A stretch of 64,000 bases of DNA from Deltaproteobacteria bacterium (GTDB lineage Bacteria; Desulfobacterota; Binatia; Binatales; Binataceae), in NCBI GenBank assembly GCA_021801125.1, contig JAJYYI010000023.1, positions 28,109 to 92,108 on the forward strand. Reading direction: 5' to 3'. The notes under the pieces were generated by a model, which was not told the DNA's origin, did no database searches, and saw only the letters and a program-made list of their open reading frames with translations. A program made the position numbers and the translations under genes. Of the stretch, positions 16,781-25,100 are shown in pieces (positions within the stretch are counted from its first letter, which is position 1; each line of letters starts with the position of its first letter).

Positions 16781-17671
16781 ATGGGTCAAAGAAAGGGCGG
16801 CCAGCGGCCAGGCAAATCCCCCGCCAAACGTGGTGGAGCAGACCGTGTCGCCGCCGACGTACTTGATCGCGCCGAGGCAACTGCCTTACGCGCAGCTAAG
16901 GCCGCCGGCCGAGTCCTGCTGGATCGGTTCGGACGGGCCGGCAAGGTGTCGCTTAAATCCACATCGATCGATCTCGTGAGCGAAGCCGATCTGGAGGCGC
17001 AGGCGGCTATACTGCGCCTCATCAAAAGCCGTTGTCCAGGCGATCACATTTTGTCCGAGGAGAGCGTCACCGGCGGCGAGATGCCGAGGCAAGGGCCGCT
17101 ATGGGTCGTCGACCCGCTGGACGGGACTACCAACTTCACGCACACCTACCCTCAGTTCTGCGTGTCGATCGCCTACTTGCGCGCGGGCCGTCCGATGGTC
17201 GGAGTCGTATACGACCCCTTAAGGAAGGAGCTTTTCCAGGCGCGGCGCGGCCAAGGAGCGTTGCTGAATGGCCAGCCGATTCGCGTGAGCAGGGTGCGCG
17301 CGCTGGAACAAGCGCTGTTGGCAACCGGCTTTCCTTATAACCGGCGCGAACATGCTGACTTTTTTCTTGCCTTCTGGAAGGCCTTCATGATGCGAACGCA
17401 CGGGACGCGCCGCGCTGGCGCGGCGGCGCTCGATCTCTCGTACGTCGCCTGCGGGCGGCTGGACGCCTTCTGGGAATTTGGCCTTAAGGCCTGGGACGTT
17501 GCGGCTGGCGCGCTGATCATCGAAGAGGCAGGGGGTCGAACCACCAATATGGATGGCAGCCGGCTCAAACTCGACGGGGGCAATATAGTGGCCAGCAACC
17601 ACCGACTGCATCGCTCGATGATTGCGGTGCTTCAACAGACCCTGCAAAGCGCCGGCGGGAAACCGGCCTAG
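16781..17671 (+). CDS. suhB: inositol monophosphatase family protein (SuhB-like)
   Basis: The 296-residue protein is a Mg-dependent, Li-sensitive-type phosphatase. Motifs: SEADLEAQAAILRLI, LSEESVTGG (metal-binding Glu), WVVDPLDGTTNFTHTYPQFC (family signature 1) and AWDVAAGALIIEEAGG (signature 2). About 40 basic, Gly/Ala-rich residues precede the domain. GAGGTG lies 5 bases before the ATG. A TATAAT at 16763-16768 is too close to the Shine-Dalgarno to be this gene's promoter. In bacteria SuhB dephosphorylates inositol phosphates and can act in rRNA antitermination; which role applies here is unknown. Confidence 0.92.
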   Translation: MGQRKGGQRPGKSPAKRGGADRVAADVLDRAEATALRAAKAAGRVLLDRFGRAGKVSLKSTSIDLVSEADLEAQAAILRLIKSRCPGDHILSEESVTGGEMPRQGPLWVVDPLDGTTNFTHTYPQFCVSIAYLRAGRPMVGVVYDPLRKELFQARRGQGALLNGQPIRVSRVRALEQALLATGFPYNRREHADFFLAFWKAFMMRTHGTRRAGAAALDLSYVACGRLDAFWEFGLKAWDVAAGALIIEEAGGRTTNMDGSRLKLDGGNIVASNHRLHRSMIAVLQQTLQSAGGKPA

Positions 17672-17763
17672 CGACGCGATTCGACGCACTGCGTCGGACA
17701 AGCGCGGTTATACCGTACGGTTCGCGTTTTAATGGTGTAATGAATGAAGTGGCGACAAGCCGC

Positions 17764-17790
17764 TTGTGCCTTCGCTGACCCTGGTATAAT
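17764..17790 (+). promoter_or_regulatory. probable promoter of tRNA-Arg
   Basis: A perfect extended -10 element, TGGTATAAT, ends at 17790, 21 bases before the mature tRNA 5' end. A weak -35 (TTGTGC) lies 15 bases further upstream. Extended -10 promoters tolerate a poor -35. Confidence 0.5.
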
Positions 17791-17811
17791 TCGGTTTCTG
17801 TCATCTATCAC

Positions 17812-17886
17812 GCCCCGGTAGTGAAAAGGACATCACGGAGGCCTCCGGAGCCTCAAGTCCGGGTTCGACTCCCGGCCGGGGCACCA
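17812..17886 (+). tRNA. tRNA-Arg, anticodon CCG
   Basis: A full cloverleaf can be drawn. Acceptor GCCCCGG (17812-17818) pairs with CCGGGGC (17876-17882). The D-arm is GTGA/TCAC. The anticodon stem is GAGGC/GCCTC with loop CTCCGGA, giving anticodon CCG (17845-17847), which reads Arg CGG. The variable loop is AAGT. The T-arm is CCGGG-TTCGACT-CCCGG. The discriminator base is A, and CCA is encoded in the DNA (17884-17886). All stems are fully Watson-Crick. The gene stands alone, downstream of the suhB gene. Confidence 0.95.
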
Positions 17887-18515
17887 CGCCTCAAATAGGT
17901 GCCCGAAAGCAGGCCGCTTTCTCGATCGGGCTGGAAGATGCCCGAACACGTGTGGCGGATTTCCAGCAAATCCGGCGGTGTCGTAAGAAAGCGCGTCGAG
18001 CGGTCCAAGTCCGCCGTGCTAGAGGCTCTACGGCCTCGTGGTATTTCAGCCCAACGCCCGCCTGGGAGACAAGCGGCCTGCTCGCGAGCGCGCGAATTTG
18101 ACTCGCCGTATCGCCCCGTTCAACGGTTCCATGCTGCGGCCTTGTTGCCTGACCAGAATATACTCGCGCCCGCAACCTGATGGCGCTGGTGATGCAAGCA
18201 ATCGCATCGTCAAGTCCTTCTCTCCGCGGATGCGCAATCCCATGTGGCAGCCTCGGCTCCATTCCCGGTGGCTCCGTCGCCCGTCACCGAACAGATGGCA
18301 AGAACTTTATCGGATGAGCAGGGACCTCGCAGGAATGAGCAGCAGGAAACCTTCATGGCAAACGAAACTGTCCGTCCAAGGCCTGGCAATCAAAGGCTGC
18401 GCGAGTCAAAGCCTGGCACCCCCTCCCGCAACCGCCCCGATGATGCTAGTGTCGTGTGCTATCGGGCCGATAGTTGTAATTCCCCGAGCTTTTAACAAAC
18501 AGTTTAAGAGGTGTC
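17887..18515. other. intergenic, no gene recognised (downstream of tRNA-Arg)
   Basis: These 629 bases between tRNA-Arg and the FKBP gene hold several overlapping short open frames on both strands, none with a recognisable domain or good Shine-Dalgarno. The sequence looks like degraded coding DNA. It may be a scar of an element once integrated at the tRNA, but no integrase is present. Confidence 0.4.
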
Positions 18516-18953
18516 ATGTCCCTCCATCATGTTTTCGTGTCCGCAATCTTTGTCACGCTCGCAGCAGTGCCGTTGGTTGCCCAGTCCTCCCAGGCCGCCA
18601 GCGAGGTTACTATGCCCAGCGGCCTGCGCATCATAGACACCAAGGTGGGAGCCGGACCGGTGCCGCAAGTCGGCCAGACCGTTACGGTCAATTACACGGG
18701 CTGGCTGTACGTCGACGGCAAGAAGGGCAAGAAATTCGACAGCTCGCTCGACCGGGGCGAGCCGTTTTCCTTCACTCTCGGCGAAGGACAGGTTATCAAG
18801 GGCTGGGACGAAGGCGTCGCTACGATGCATGTCGGCGGTAAGCGCACGCTGATCATTCCGCCGAACCTAGGCTATGGCGCGAGCGGCGCAGGTGGCGTCA
18901 TCCCGCCGAACGCCACGCTGATGTTCGACATCGATCTGCTCAGCGTGAAGTAG
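18516..18953 (+). CDS. FKBP-type peptidyl-prolyl cis-trans isomerase, exported
   Basis: The 145-residue protein has an N-terminal signal peptide (about 1-28; VFVSAIFVTLAAVPLVAQ, with cleavage probably near AASQ-like SQAAS) and one FKBP domain. FKBP residues are visible: VTVNYTGWLY, KKFDSSLDRGEPFSFTLG, VIKGWDEGVATM, LIIPPNLGYG and VIPPNATLMFDIDLLSV, including the Tyr, Phe, Asp, Trp and Ile that line the active site. It probably assists folding of periplasmic proteins. AGAGGT lies 4 bases before the ATG. Neighbours on both sides are non-coding. Confidence 0.95.
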   Translation: MSLHHVFVSAIFVTLAAVPLVAQSSQAASEVTMPSGLRIIDTKVGAGPVPQVGQTVTVNYTGWLYVDGKKGKKFDSSLDRGEPFSFTLGEGQVIKGWDEGVATMHVGGKRTLIIPPNLGYGASGAGGVIPPNATLMFDIDLLSVK

Positions 18954-20040
18954 CTACCACTCGCACGCCGGACGGATAGGAGCCTCCCGTCTCGCCCGCC
19001 ACCTATTGACCGATATCTCCAGCACCCGGACCAGCCGGGACGCCGCCATCACTTGACTGTCTCGGGCTATATCCGCGGGCTACGGGTGCCACTGCGCCTC
19101 AGCACAGCAATCTGACGAAACGGTTCTTACTCTCGTGGCGTATCACGGTTCTCATACGACGCGGGTCTTTTGCTTAGGGCGCATGCTTGGTGTCTTCAAT
19201 CAGAATTGAGAACCCCGCAGCGATTATAGCGCCACCCACCAAAGCCGCGGGTCGCCGGAGACCCACACTGCTACAGTGCCGATAGTACTAAACGCCAGCG
19301 AAATCCTTAGCAAATTCTTGGCAACTTTGGCCGCAAACCGAGGAAAAGCACGTGCACCCGAGGCAACCATCGTGACTCGAAGATGGCCGAAAGCCTTTGA
19401 ATCGCCTTGCGCTTTGATGCTGGTATTTGCCTTGCCTCAGAAGGCTACTATTGTCCGGGTTCGACTCGCGTCTTGGGCATAAGCTTCGCGCAGGCTCTCA
19501 TATTCGGTGAAGCGTCCAACTTGTGGGAAAGTTGAGCCTTTTTTAATGAACGCTATCGGGGAGGCCATCCGCCGCGCAATCGCCATAGCATTTGCAAAAT
19601 TTTATTGCAGAGCCGGTCGTGATCGGGCTGCCCCTCATGCTTGAACCTCACCGCAACAGGCGACGCTTGGACGTCGTTGCCAAGGGGGAGTTGCCCCTTG
19701 AGCGCGGCGACGACGGCGGTGTTATGGATCCGGGTGGGAATTTTGATCTGCACAGCCGCCGAGTTTCCAAAGACTAGAAGTATCCGGACGGCTATGGGTT
19801 TTTAAGCCTCCCCCATCTACGGAGAGTCAGCCTCGGGAAATTGAAACGAGCACTGGATGACGTCGGGGACACACTAGCACGAGGATGAGGACCTGTAGCA
19901 CTTGTCCGTATCGCGGGATTGCCGTGTCTCCACTTCGGCATGCGCAACAAGGATTTGGCGTGTTCACCCAAACGTTGCCCGCAGCTCCGGGACCGTACCG
20001 TCTTCCGCGCCAGCCTGCTGGATTTCGGCTGGAGGCCCTC
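18954..20040. other. long intergenic region, no gene recognised
   Basis: Nearly 1.1 kb lies between the FKBP gene and the decayed LssY_C gene. Short frames are present, for example 19276-19482 plus and 19553-19753 minus. The latter continues upstream in frame with hydrophobic/basic alternation but resembles nothing I know. At 19453-19467 there is an exact 15-base copy of the tRNA-Arg T-arm segment (GTCCGGGTTCGACTC). The region may be a remnant of lost genes. Confidence 0.4.
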
Positions 20041-21279
20041 GTGATAGCGTTCATCACTGCCTGCGATTTGGGCGGATGTTTCGGCTTCACCCCACCCAAC
20101 GGCGAGGAGCCGCCGTTCGCGCGCAACGTGGTGGGTGCGGAAAAAAGACCACATTTGCGTCTCCCTCGCGGTGCTGAACAGTGAGGAAGAGAAGCAATTT
20201 TTCGGCGTTCCCCTAGCTCGCAGTGGAATTCAGGCGGTGTGGCTCAAAATCGAAAACCGCAATCCGTTTCCGCTGTGGCTGATACCGCGTGCGACCGACC
20301 CGGAATATTTTTCCGCGCTGGAGACCTCCTATCTGCAGCATAAGCCGTTCGCTGCGCGGTCCAACAAGGAGATGGACCACTTTTTCCACGAGCCCGCCAT
20401 CGCCCGTCTGATTTTGCCGCACGAGACCAATAGCGGCTTCATTTTCACGAACCTCAGCGAAGGCGCCAAGTACGTCAACATCCAGTTATGGCACGCCGGG
20501 GCCTAATCGACATCGGCTTTTTTCTCGAATTGCCCAACGGGCAGTTCGATTATGAGGTAACGAATTTCGACAGTTTATATACGCCGACCCAAGGCAAGGC
20601 GGTGAGTCTTGACCAGTTGCGCAGGTTCCTCGCGGATTTACCATGTTGCGCGAGCAGCGCCAAAGGAGACGGAAAAGGCGACCCGCTCAATTTCGTGCTG
20701 ATCGGCTCGCAAAGTGAGGTTTTCGTCGCACTCGTGCAGCAGAACTGGAATCCCACCCTCGCCCTGGCGACTAGCTCGCTGAACCGAACGGTGAAATCGT
20801 TCCTATCCGAGTAGCGGTGCAGCTATTCGCCGGTGAGTTCGCTGTACCTTTTCGGGCGGCCCCAGGATATCGCCCTGCAGAAGGCTCGCGGCACCATTCA
20901 TCAGCGCAATCACATGCGGCTTTGGCTAAGCCCGTACACCTATCAGGGGCGCGATGTCTGGATCGGCCAGATCAGCCGGGACATCGGCGTTCGCTTCACC
21001 CTGGCCTCGCCGTTTTTGACCACGCACAAGATCGATCCGGACGTGGATGAAGCTCGCGACTATCTGGTCGAGGATCTCGCCGCCGCCAGCGCGATTGAGG
21101 CGCTCGCCTGCGTCCGCGGAGCAGGCGTCTCAACCATCGAGCATCCCGCGCACAATCTGACCGGCGATCCGTATTACACGGACGGGCTTCGCGCAGTGAT
21201 CTTTCTCGCCAGCGAGCCGGTGCCGATCGAGCATATCGACTACATCAAATGGGAAGGGTTGCCTCTCGACAAGGATTAG
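20041..21279 (+). pseudogene. LssY C-terminal-domain protein, frameshifted and interrupted by a stop
   Basis: Joined across frames, this region codes for an LssY_C-like protein: FFGVPLARSGIQAVWLKIEN, DPEYFSALETSY, DQLRRFLADLPCC, then SSLYLFGRPQDIALQKAR, RNHMRLWLSPYTYQGRDVWI, GQISRDIGVRF and THKIDPDVDEARDYLVEDLA. A GTG at 20041 with GGAGG five bases upstream would start a short lipoprotein-like leader. Three lesions break it: a shift in an A6 run (20141-20146), a compensating shift in a G4 run (20498-20501), and an in-frame TAG at 20812-20814 where relatives have an ordinary residue before the SPVS-LYLFGRP block. The first two could be assembly errors; the TAG is a plain substitution. Family function is unknown. 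Confidence 0.65.
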
Positions 21280-21406
21280 CCGAGTACGCTCATTGCTCTA
21301 ATCCTTCAGCGGGGGCCTTTGCGGGTATGTCCGCTTGCGGCCTCGCAAAGGTCGCGCCTGCGCGCGCTAGGCTCCGAGCGGCGGAAAAGGCCCGCGTTGG
21401 TCCGAG

Positions 21407-22615
21407 CTACTTGGCGGGCGGTGCGTACGGGCGGCAGATCAGCACCCTATCGCGCTCGAGGCGCTCGATCTCTGAGGCCGGGTAGCCCAACTCGCGCAGA
21501 ATGCCCGCGTTATCCTCACCGAGCGAAGGCGCCAGGCGGCGAATCTTCGCCGGCGTGCGATCGAAGATCGCCGCCGGACGCGGCTGGCGTATGCGGCCGA
21601 GCGCCGGGCTCTCATGTTCCTCGAAGATGCGGTTTTCGCGAACCTGCGCATCCGTAAGCACCTCACTGCGGCTTAGTATCGGGGCCGCGGGAACATCGTT
21701 GGCGAGCAGCCTCGGCAGTATCTCCTCGCCGCGCCACTTCTCCAGTTCGGCTATCGTGATCGCGCGCCGCTCGGCGCCATTTATCGAGCGGCCATACGCC
21801 GTCTTGAAGCGAGGATCGTCGATCAGGTCCTCGCGATTGAGCGCCCGGCAAAGACCGGCCCATTCGGAGTCCGACAGCGCCGCGACGGTGATATAGCGGT
21901 CCTGCGTAGCGAAGACCAGATCGGGTGCGGGCTCGAACTCGGCGGGGTCCCGCTCGCGGCCGACAAAGGTCAGCGTCGGCATCGCCTCCGGCCAAATATA
22001 AGAAATGGTCGCGTCGAGCATCGCGATCCGAACATGTTGTCCCTGTCCAGTCCGCTCCCGCGCGAAAAGCGCCGCCGAGATCGCCTGAGCCGTCGTCAGC
22101 GCGGTGGTGTAATCGGCGATGATCGTTCGCACCATCTTGGGGCGTCCGGTGTCGCGGTCGCGCTGAATCTCGGCCAAACCGGATAACGCCTGAATCACCG
22201 GATCGTAGGCACGCTTACCGGCGTAAGGGCCGCTCTCGCCATAGCCGCTGATCGAAACGTAAACGATGTCGGGCCGGATCGACCGCACGGCCTTCTCGCC
22301 AAGGCCCAAACGCTCCGCGGTCCCGGAGCGAAAATTGTGCACCAGCACCGCCGATGTCGCGACGAGTTTGCGCACTATCTCGAGGCCTTCAGGCTTTTTC
22401 AGATCGACCGCCAAGGAGCGCTTGTTGCGGTTGCAGGAGACGAACGACGCCGACACGCCGGCGCGGCCGTCGCCCAACTGCCGCATCAGCTCCCCATTCG
22501 GCGGTTCAACTTTGATCACCTCTGCACCCTGGTCGGCCAGCATCATTGACGCCACCGGCCCGGCGACCATCGTGGCGAGGTCCAGGACCCGCACGCCGTC
22601 GAACGCTCCAGCCAT
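21407..22615 (-). CDS. CaiB/BaiF family CoA transferase
   Basis: The 402-residue protein is a class III CoA transferase, which moves CoA between carboxylic acids. Family features: DGVRVLDLATMVAGPVASMMLADQGAEVIKVEPP at the N-terminus, NRNKRSLAVDLKKPEG, the catalytic Asp region SISGYGESGPYAGKRAYDPV (Asp of YDP), and a linker domain in the C-terminal half. It starts 27 bases after the GST stop on the same strand, so the two genes are probably co-transcribed. The substrate is unknown; the divergent SDR and HCCA-like isomerase suggest a CoA-thioester or aromatic-acid pathway. Confidence 0.93.
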   Translation of the reverse strand: MAGAFDGVRVLDLATMVAGPVASMMLADQGAEVIKVEPPNGELMRQLGDGRAGVSASFVSCNRNKRSLAVDLKKPEGLEIVRKLVATSAVLVHNFRSGTAERLGLGEKAVRSIRPDIVYVSISGYGESGPYAGKRAYDPVIQALSGLAEIQRDRDTGRPKMVRTIIADYTTALTTAQAISAALFARERTGQGQHVRIAMLDATISYIWPEAMPTLTFVGRERDPAEFEPAPDLVFATQDRYITVAALSDSEWAGLCRALNREDLIDDPRFKTAYGRSINGAERRAITIAELEKWRGEEILPRLLANDVPAAPILSRSEVLTDAQVRENRIFEEHESPALGRIRQPRPAAIFDRTPAKIRRLAPSLGEDNAGILRELGYPASEIERLERDRVLICRPYAPPAK

Positions 22616-22642
22616 CTCGCTGACCTCTCGCGTCGCCGTCGC

Positions 22643-23278
22643 CTACTCAGCGTTGTTTCGTTCGCGCGCAGCCTGGTACGCGGGCCGGCGCGCGACTCGC
22701 TCGCGATAGCGTGCCGCGTCCACCGGCAGGGTATGCCCGAGCGACACCGCCCAATCCAAGCAGGTCATCAACAAAATGTCTGCCGCGCTCACGCGATCGC
22801 CGAACAGATAAGGGCCCCTCTCGTCGATGCGCGGCGCCATCGCCTCGATATTCGCCTGGAAGTACCGCTTGGCGGCCTCCACCGCAGCCGGCGCCTCGCC
22901 GTAAATGTGGCTTAGCCCTTCATGGCGGCGGGCGACATACAGCGAGGCCGCGTCGATCTCGGACATGACGAAGTAGCACCATTCGTTGAGCGCCGCCCGG
23001 CCCTTGGCATCATCGGGAGCGTACACCTTGTCGGGGTTAGCGAAAGCCTCGCTGAGGTACTGAATAATCGCCGCGCTCTCCGTCAGCACGAACGACCCAT
23101 GGCGAAGCACCGGGACCTTGCGTCGCGGGTTGAGGCGGATGAACTCGGCGCTTTGCGTCATCGGCGTGCGCGGGCGGATGAGAAAAAACTCGTACTCAAG
23201 TCCAAGCTCCAGCATCATCCAATGCACCCGCATCGTGCGGCTCGTGCCCGCTCCCCATACCGTCAAATCATGCGCCAT
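22643..23278 (-). CDS. glutathione S-transferase family protein
   Basis: The 211-residue protein has an N-terminal thioredoxin-like GST domain (about 1-80). The glutathione gamma-Glu site is in FVLTESAAIIQYLSEAF, the cis-Pro in KVPVLRHG, and a Ser/Thr-rich loop in GAGTSRTMRVHWMMLELG. The helical C-terminal domain has YLFGDRVSAADILLMTCLDW, with the conserved N-capping box Asp. It probably conjugates or isomerises an electrophile. It leads the minus-strand pair with the CoA transferase and is divergent from the TetR gene. Confidence 0.92.
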   Translation of the reverse strand: MAHDLTVWGAGTSRTMRVHWMMLELGLEYEFFLIRPRTPMTQSAEFIRLNPRRKVPVLRHGSFVLTESAAIIQYLSEAFANPDKVYAPDDAKGRAALNEWCYFVMSEIDAASLYVARRHEGLSHIYGEAPAAVEAAKRYFQANIEAMAPRIDERGPYLFGDRVSAADILLMTCLDWAVSLGHTLPVDAARYRERVARRPAYQAARERNNAE

Positions 23279-23633
23279 AACCGTCGCTCCTCCGATCCAC
23301 GCTTGTCTCGCAACGCTCCAGCCTCGAACTCAAGGCCCCGGCCCGCGCCGCTCGAATTGTAGGATACTAGAATTTATCCGGAATCGCTCGGCGTCTAAGC
23401 CCGCGCTATTATCAGCCCGCAAGGCCGCCATTCTTCCCGTGTCGCCGGCCGCGCGGCGGGATTACCTGAAACCGGCTCGCCGCCCAGTCGCCGTTACAGC
23501 CGCCCTGCGCTTTGCGGCGCCGTCCCAGAACCTATTGATGACGCTCGTCATCGTTGATACATTAATGACGAACGTAATCAAAAGAGTCAAGCGTATCGGG
23601 ACGAGCGCAGAGAAAGGAATCGGCAGGGCTGCC
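23279..23633. other. divergent control region between GST and TetR genes
   Basis: This 355-base region separates the GST start from the TetR start. The part near 23535-23578 holds a likely TetR promoter with two related palindromes. The rest has no gene I can support. A long plus-strand open frame runs through it from 23118 but overlaps the GST coding region and reads as low-complexity sequence. Confidence 0.5.
23535..23578 (+). promoter_or_regulatory. probable TetR promoter with two operator palindromes
   Basis: TTGATG (23535-23540) and TACATT (23558-23563) are spaced by 17 bases and resemble -35/-10 elements. Two related palindromes overlap them: ATGACG-CT-CGTCAT (23538-23551, perfect) and ATGACG-AA-CGTAAT (23565-23578, one mismatch), with centres 27 bp apart. 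This placement would let TetR block its own transcription and possibly that of the divergent GST gene. Confidence 0.5.
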
Positions 23634-24356
23634 ATGCGTGTTTCAAGGCAACAGGCCGCGCAAAATCGCCGGAACATACTAACGACGGCCTCTCGTCTAT
23701 TTCGCGAGCGAGGAATCGGCGCCACCGGCGTCGACGCGATCACCGAGGAAGCCGGTTTGACGCACGGAGCGATCTACAGCCGGTTCGGCTCCAAGGAGGA
23801 GATCGCGGCGCAGGCGATCGGCGACGCGCTCGAGAGTTCGGCAAAGCTTTGGCGGCGCATGATCGAGCGCGAGGGACGCGACCAAGCGTTTTCGTTGATC
23901 GTGGACGCCTACCTCTCACCCGCGCATCGCGACCGTCCCGGCCAAGGATGCGTCGTCGCCGCTCTCGGCGGCGAGCTTGCGCGCCAGTCGGCCGCAGTGC
24001 GCCAAGCGTTCACGAATCAATTGAAGGAAGCCCTGGGCGTGCTGGCCGGCGCGATACCGCGCCGCGCTTCTTCGCGGGTCTATGACGACGCTATCGCGGC
24101 GTTTGTTGCGATGGCCGGGGCCTTAATTATCGCGCGCGCAGTGGGCGATGAAAGATTCTCCACGCGAATTTTGAACGCGACGGCCGCAAGAGTGCGCGTT
24201 CTCGCGTCAGGACGCGCGTCCCCAACGCGGACGCGCCGGAAGGCCCGGTCCGGCACGGCGGGCTCGCCGCCGCGAAGAGGCCGATCGGTCGCAACCGGAG
24301 CGGATCGAGCAGCGGCGGGACGCGGGGCGATCAAGGACAAGGAGGAGGATCAGTGA
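23634..24356 (+). CDS. TetR/AcrR family transcriptional regulator
   Basis: From ATG 23634 the protein has 240 residues. The N-terminal TetR helix-turn-helix is clear: RRNILTTASRLFRERGIGAT, GVDAITEEAGLTHGAIYSRF and GSKEEIAAQAI. The C-terminal ligand domain is helical (GQGCVVAALGGELARQ). The last about 50 residues are Arg/Ala/Gly-rich and likely disordered, longer than usual. In-frame starts at 23538 and 23565 lie inside the promoter/operator and are less likely. The stop overlaps the GTG start of the SDR gene by four bases, so TetR, SDR and isomerase form one operon. Confidence 0.9.
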   Translation: MRVSRQQAAQNRRNILTTASRLFRERGIGATGVDAITEEAGLTHGAIYSRFGSKEEIAAQAIGDALESSAKLWRRMIEREGRDQAFSLIVDAYLSPAHRDRPGQGCVVAALGGELARQSAAVRQAFTNQLKEALGVLAGAIPRRASSRVYDDAIAAFVAMAGALIIARAVGDERFSTRILNATAARVRVLASGRASPTRTRRKARSGTAGSPPRRGRSVATGADRAAAGRGAIKDKEEDQ

Positions 24357-25096
24357 ACAGCCGCAACGCCAGCGTGGCGGTGATCGGCGCGGGGGATTAT
24401 ATCGGCGCCGCCGTGGCAAAAAGATTCGCCGCCGAGGGTTTCACGATTTTCGCCGGACGGCGCAACGGCGACAAGCTCGCGCCTTTGGTCGCGGATATCG
24501 AGGGCGCGGGCGGCCGGATCTTCGCGCGCTCGCTCGACGCGCGCAAGGAAGATGAAATCGCCGCTTTTCTGCAGGACGCGGACCACCTAGCGCCCCTGGA
24601 GGTCTGCGTCTATAACGTCGGAGGCAACGTCAATTATCCGCTGCTGGAGACGACCGAACGCGTATTCCGCAAGGTTTGGGAGATGAGCTGTTACGGCGGG
24701 TTCCTGGCGGGCCGCGAGGCGGCGCGTCTGATGCTCGGGCGCGGCCGCGGGTGCATCTTTTTCACCGGCGCGACGGCGAGTCTGCGCGGCGGCGTCGGAT
24801 ACGCCGCGTTCGCCAGCGCCAAGTTCGGCCTGCGCGCCGTCGCGCAAAGCGCGGCGCGGGAGCTGGGACCGAAGAACATACACGTCGCTCATTTAATCAT
24901 CGACGCGGGAGTGGACACGGCTTGGGTGCGCGACATGATAAGGCAACGCGAGGGGGAAGCGGGGCTGCGCAATCTTGAGCCCGACCGCCTCATGAAGCCC
25001 GCGTCGGTGGCGGAAGCCTACTGGCAGCTTTATCGGCAGCCGCGCGACGCCTGGACTTTCGAACAGGAGATTCGTCCTTACGGGGAGAAATGGTGA
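24353..25096 (+). CDS. SDR family oxidoreductase lacking the catalytic Tyr
   Basis: The 247-residue protein has a Rossmann fold with a variant glycine motif (VIGAGDYIGAAVAKRF), a conserved Asp (SLDARKEDE) and an N-x-G-like segment (VYNVGGNVNY). Where short-chain dehydrogenases have Y-x3-K it has F-ASA-K (Phe153, Lys157), with a Tyr three residues earlier at 150. The sequence around it (SAKFGLRAVAQSAARELGP, then HVAHLIIDAGVDTAWV) resembles a known SDR subgroup, but its catalysis must differ or be absent. The GTG start overlaps the TetR stop. The isomerase gene starts 4 bases after its stop. Confidence 0.88.
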   Translation: MNSRNASVAVIGAGDYIGAAVAKRFAAEGFTIFAGRRNGDKLAPLVADIEGAGGRIFARSLDARKEDEIAAFLQDADHLAPLEVCVYNVGGNVNYPLLETTERVFRKVWEMSCYGGFLAGREAARLMLGRGRGCIFFTGATASLRGGVGYAAFASAKFGLRAVAQSAARELGPKNIHVAHLIIDAGVDTAWVRDMIRQREGEAGLRNLEPDRLMKPASVAEAYWQLYRQPRDAWTFEQEIRPYGEKW

Positions 25097-25100
25097 AGTT

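Noticed and set aside
19425-19475. Second tRNA-like gene around 19453
   Set aside because: A T-arm-like segment and a 5-bp stem (GCCTT/AAGGC) occur, but the T-stem does not close, position 33 is not T and no acceptor stem forms.
23118-23633. Long N-terminal extension of the TetR protein
   Set aside because: It overlaps the GST gene on the other strand, reads as low-complexity sequence and crosses the promoter/operator. ATG 23634 is a better start.
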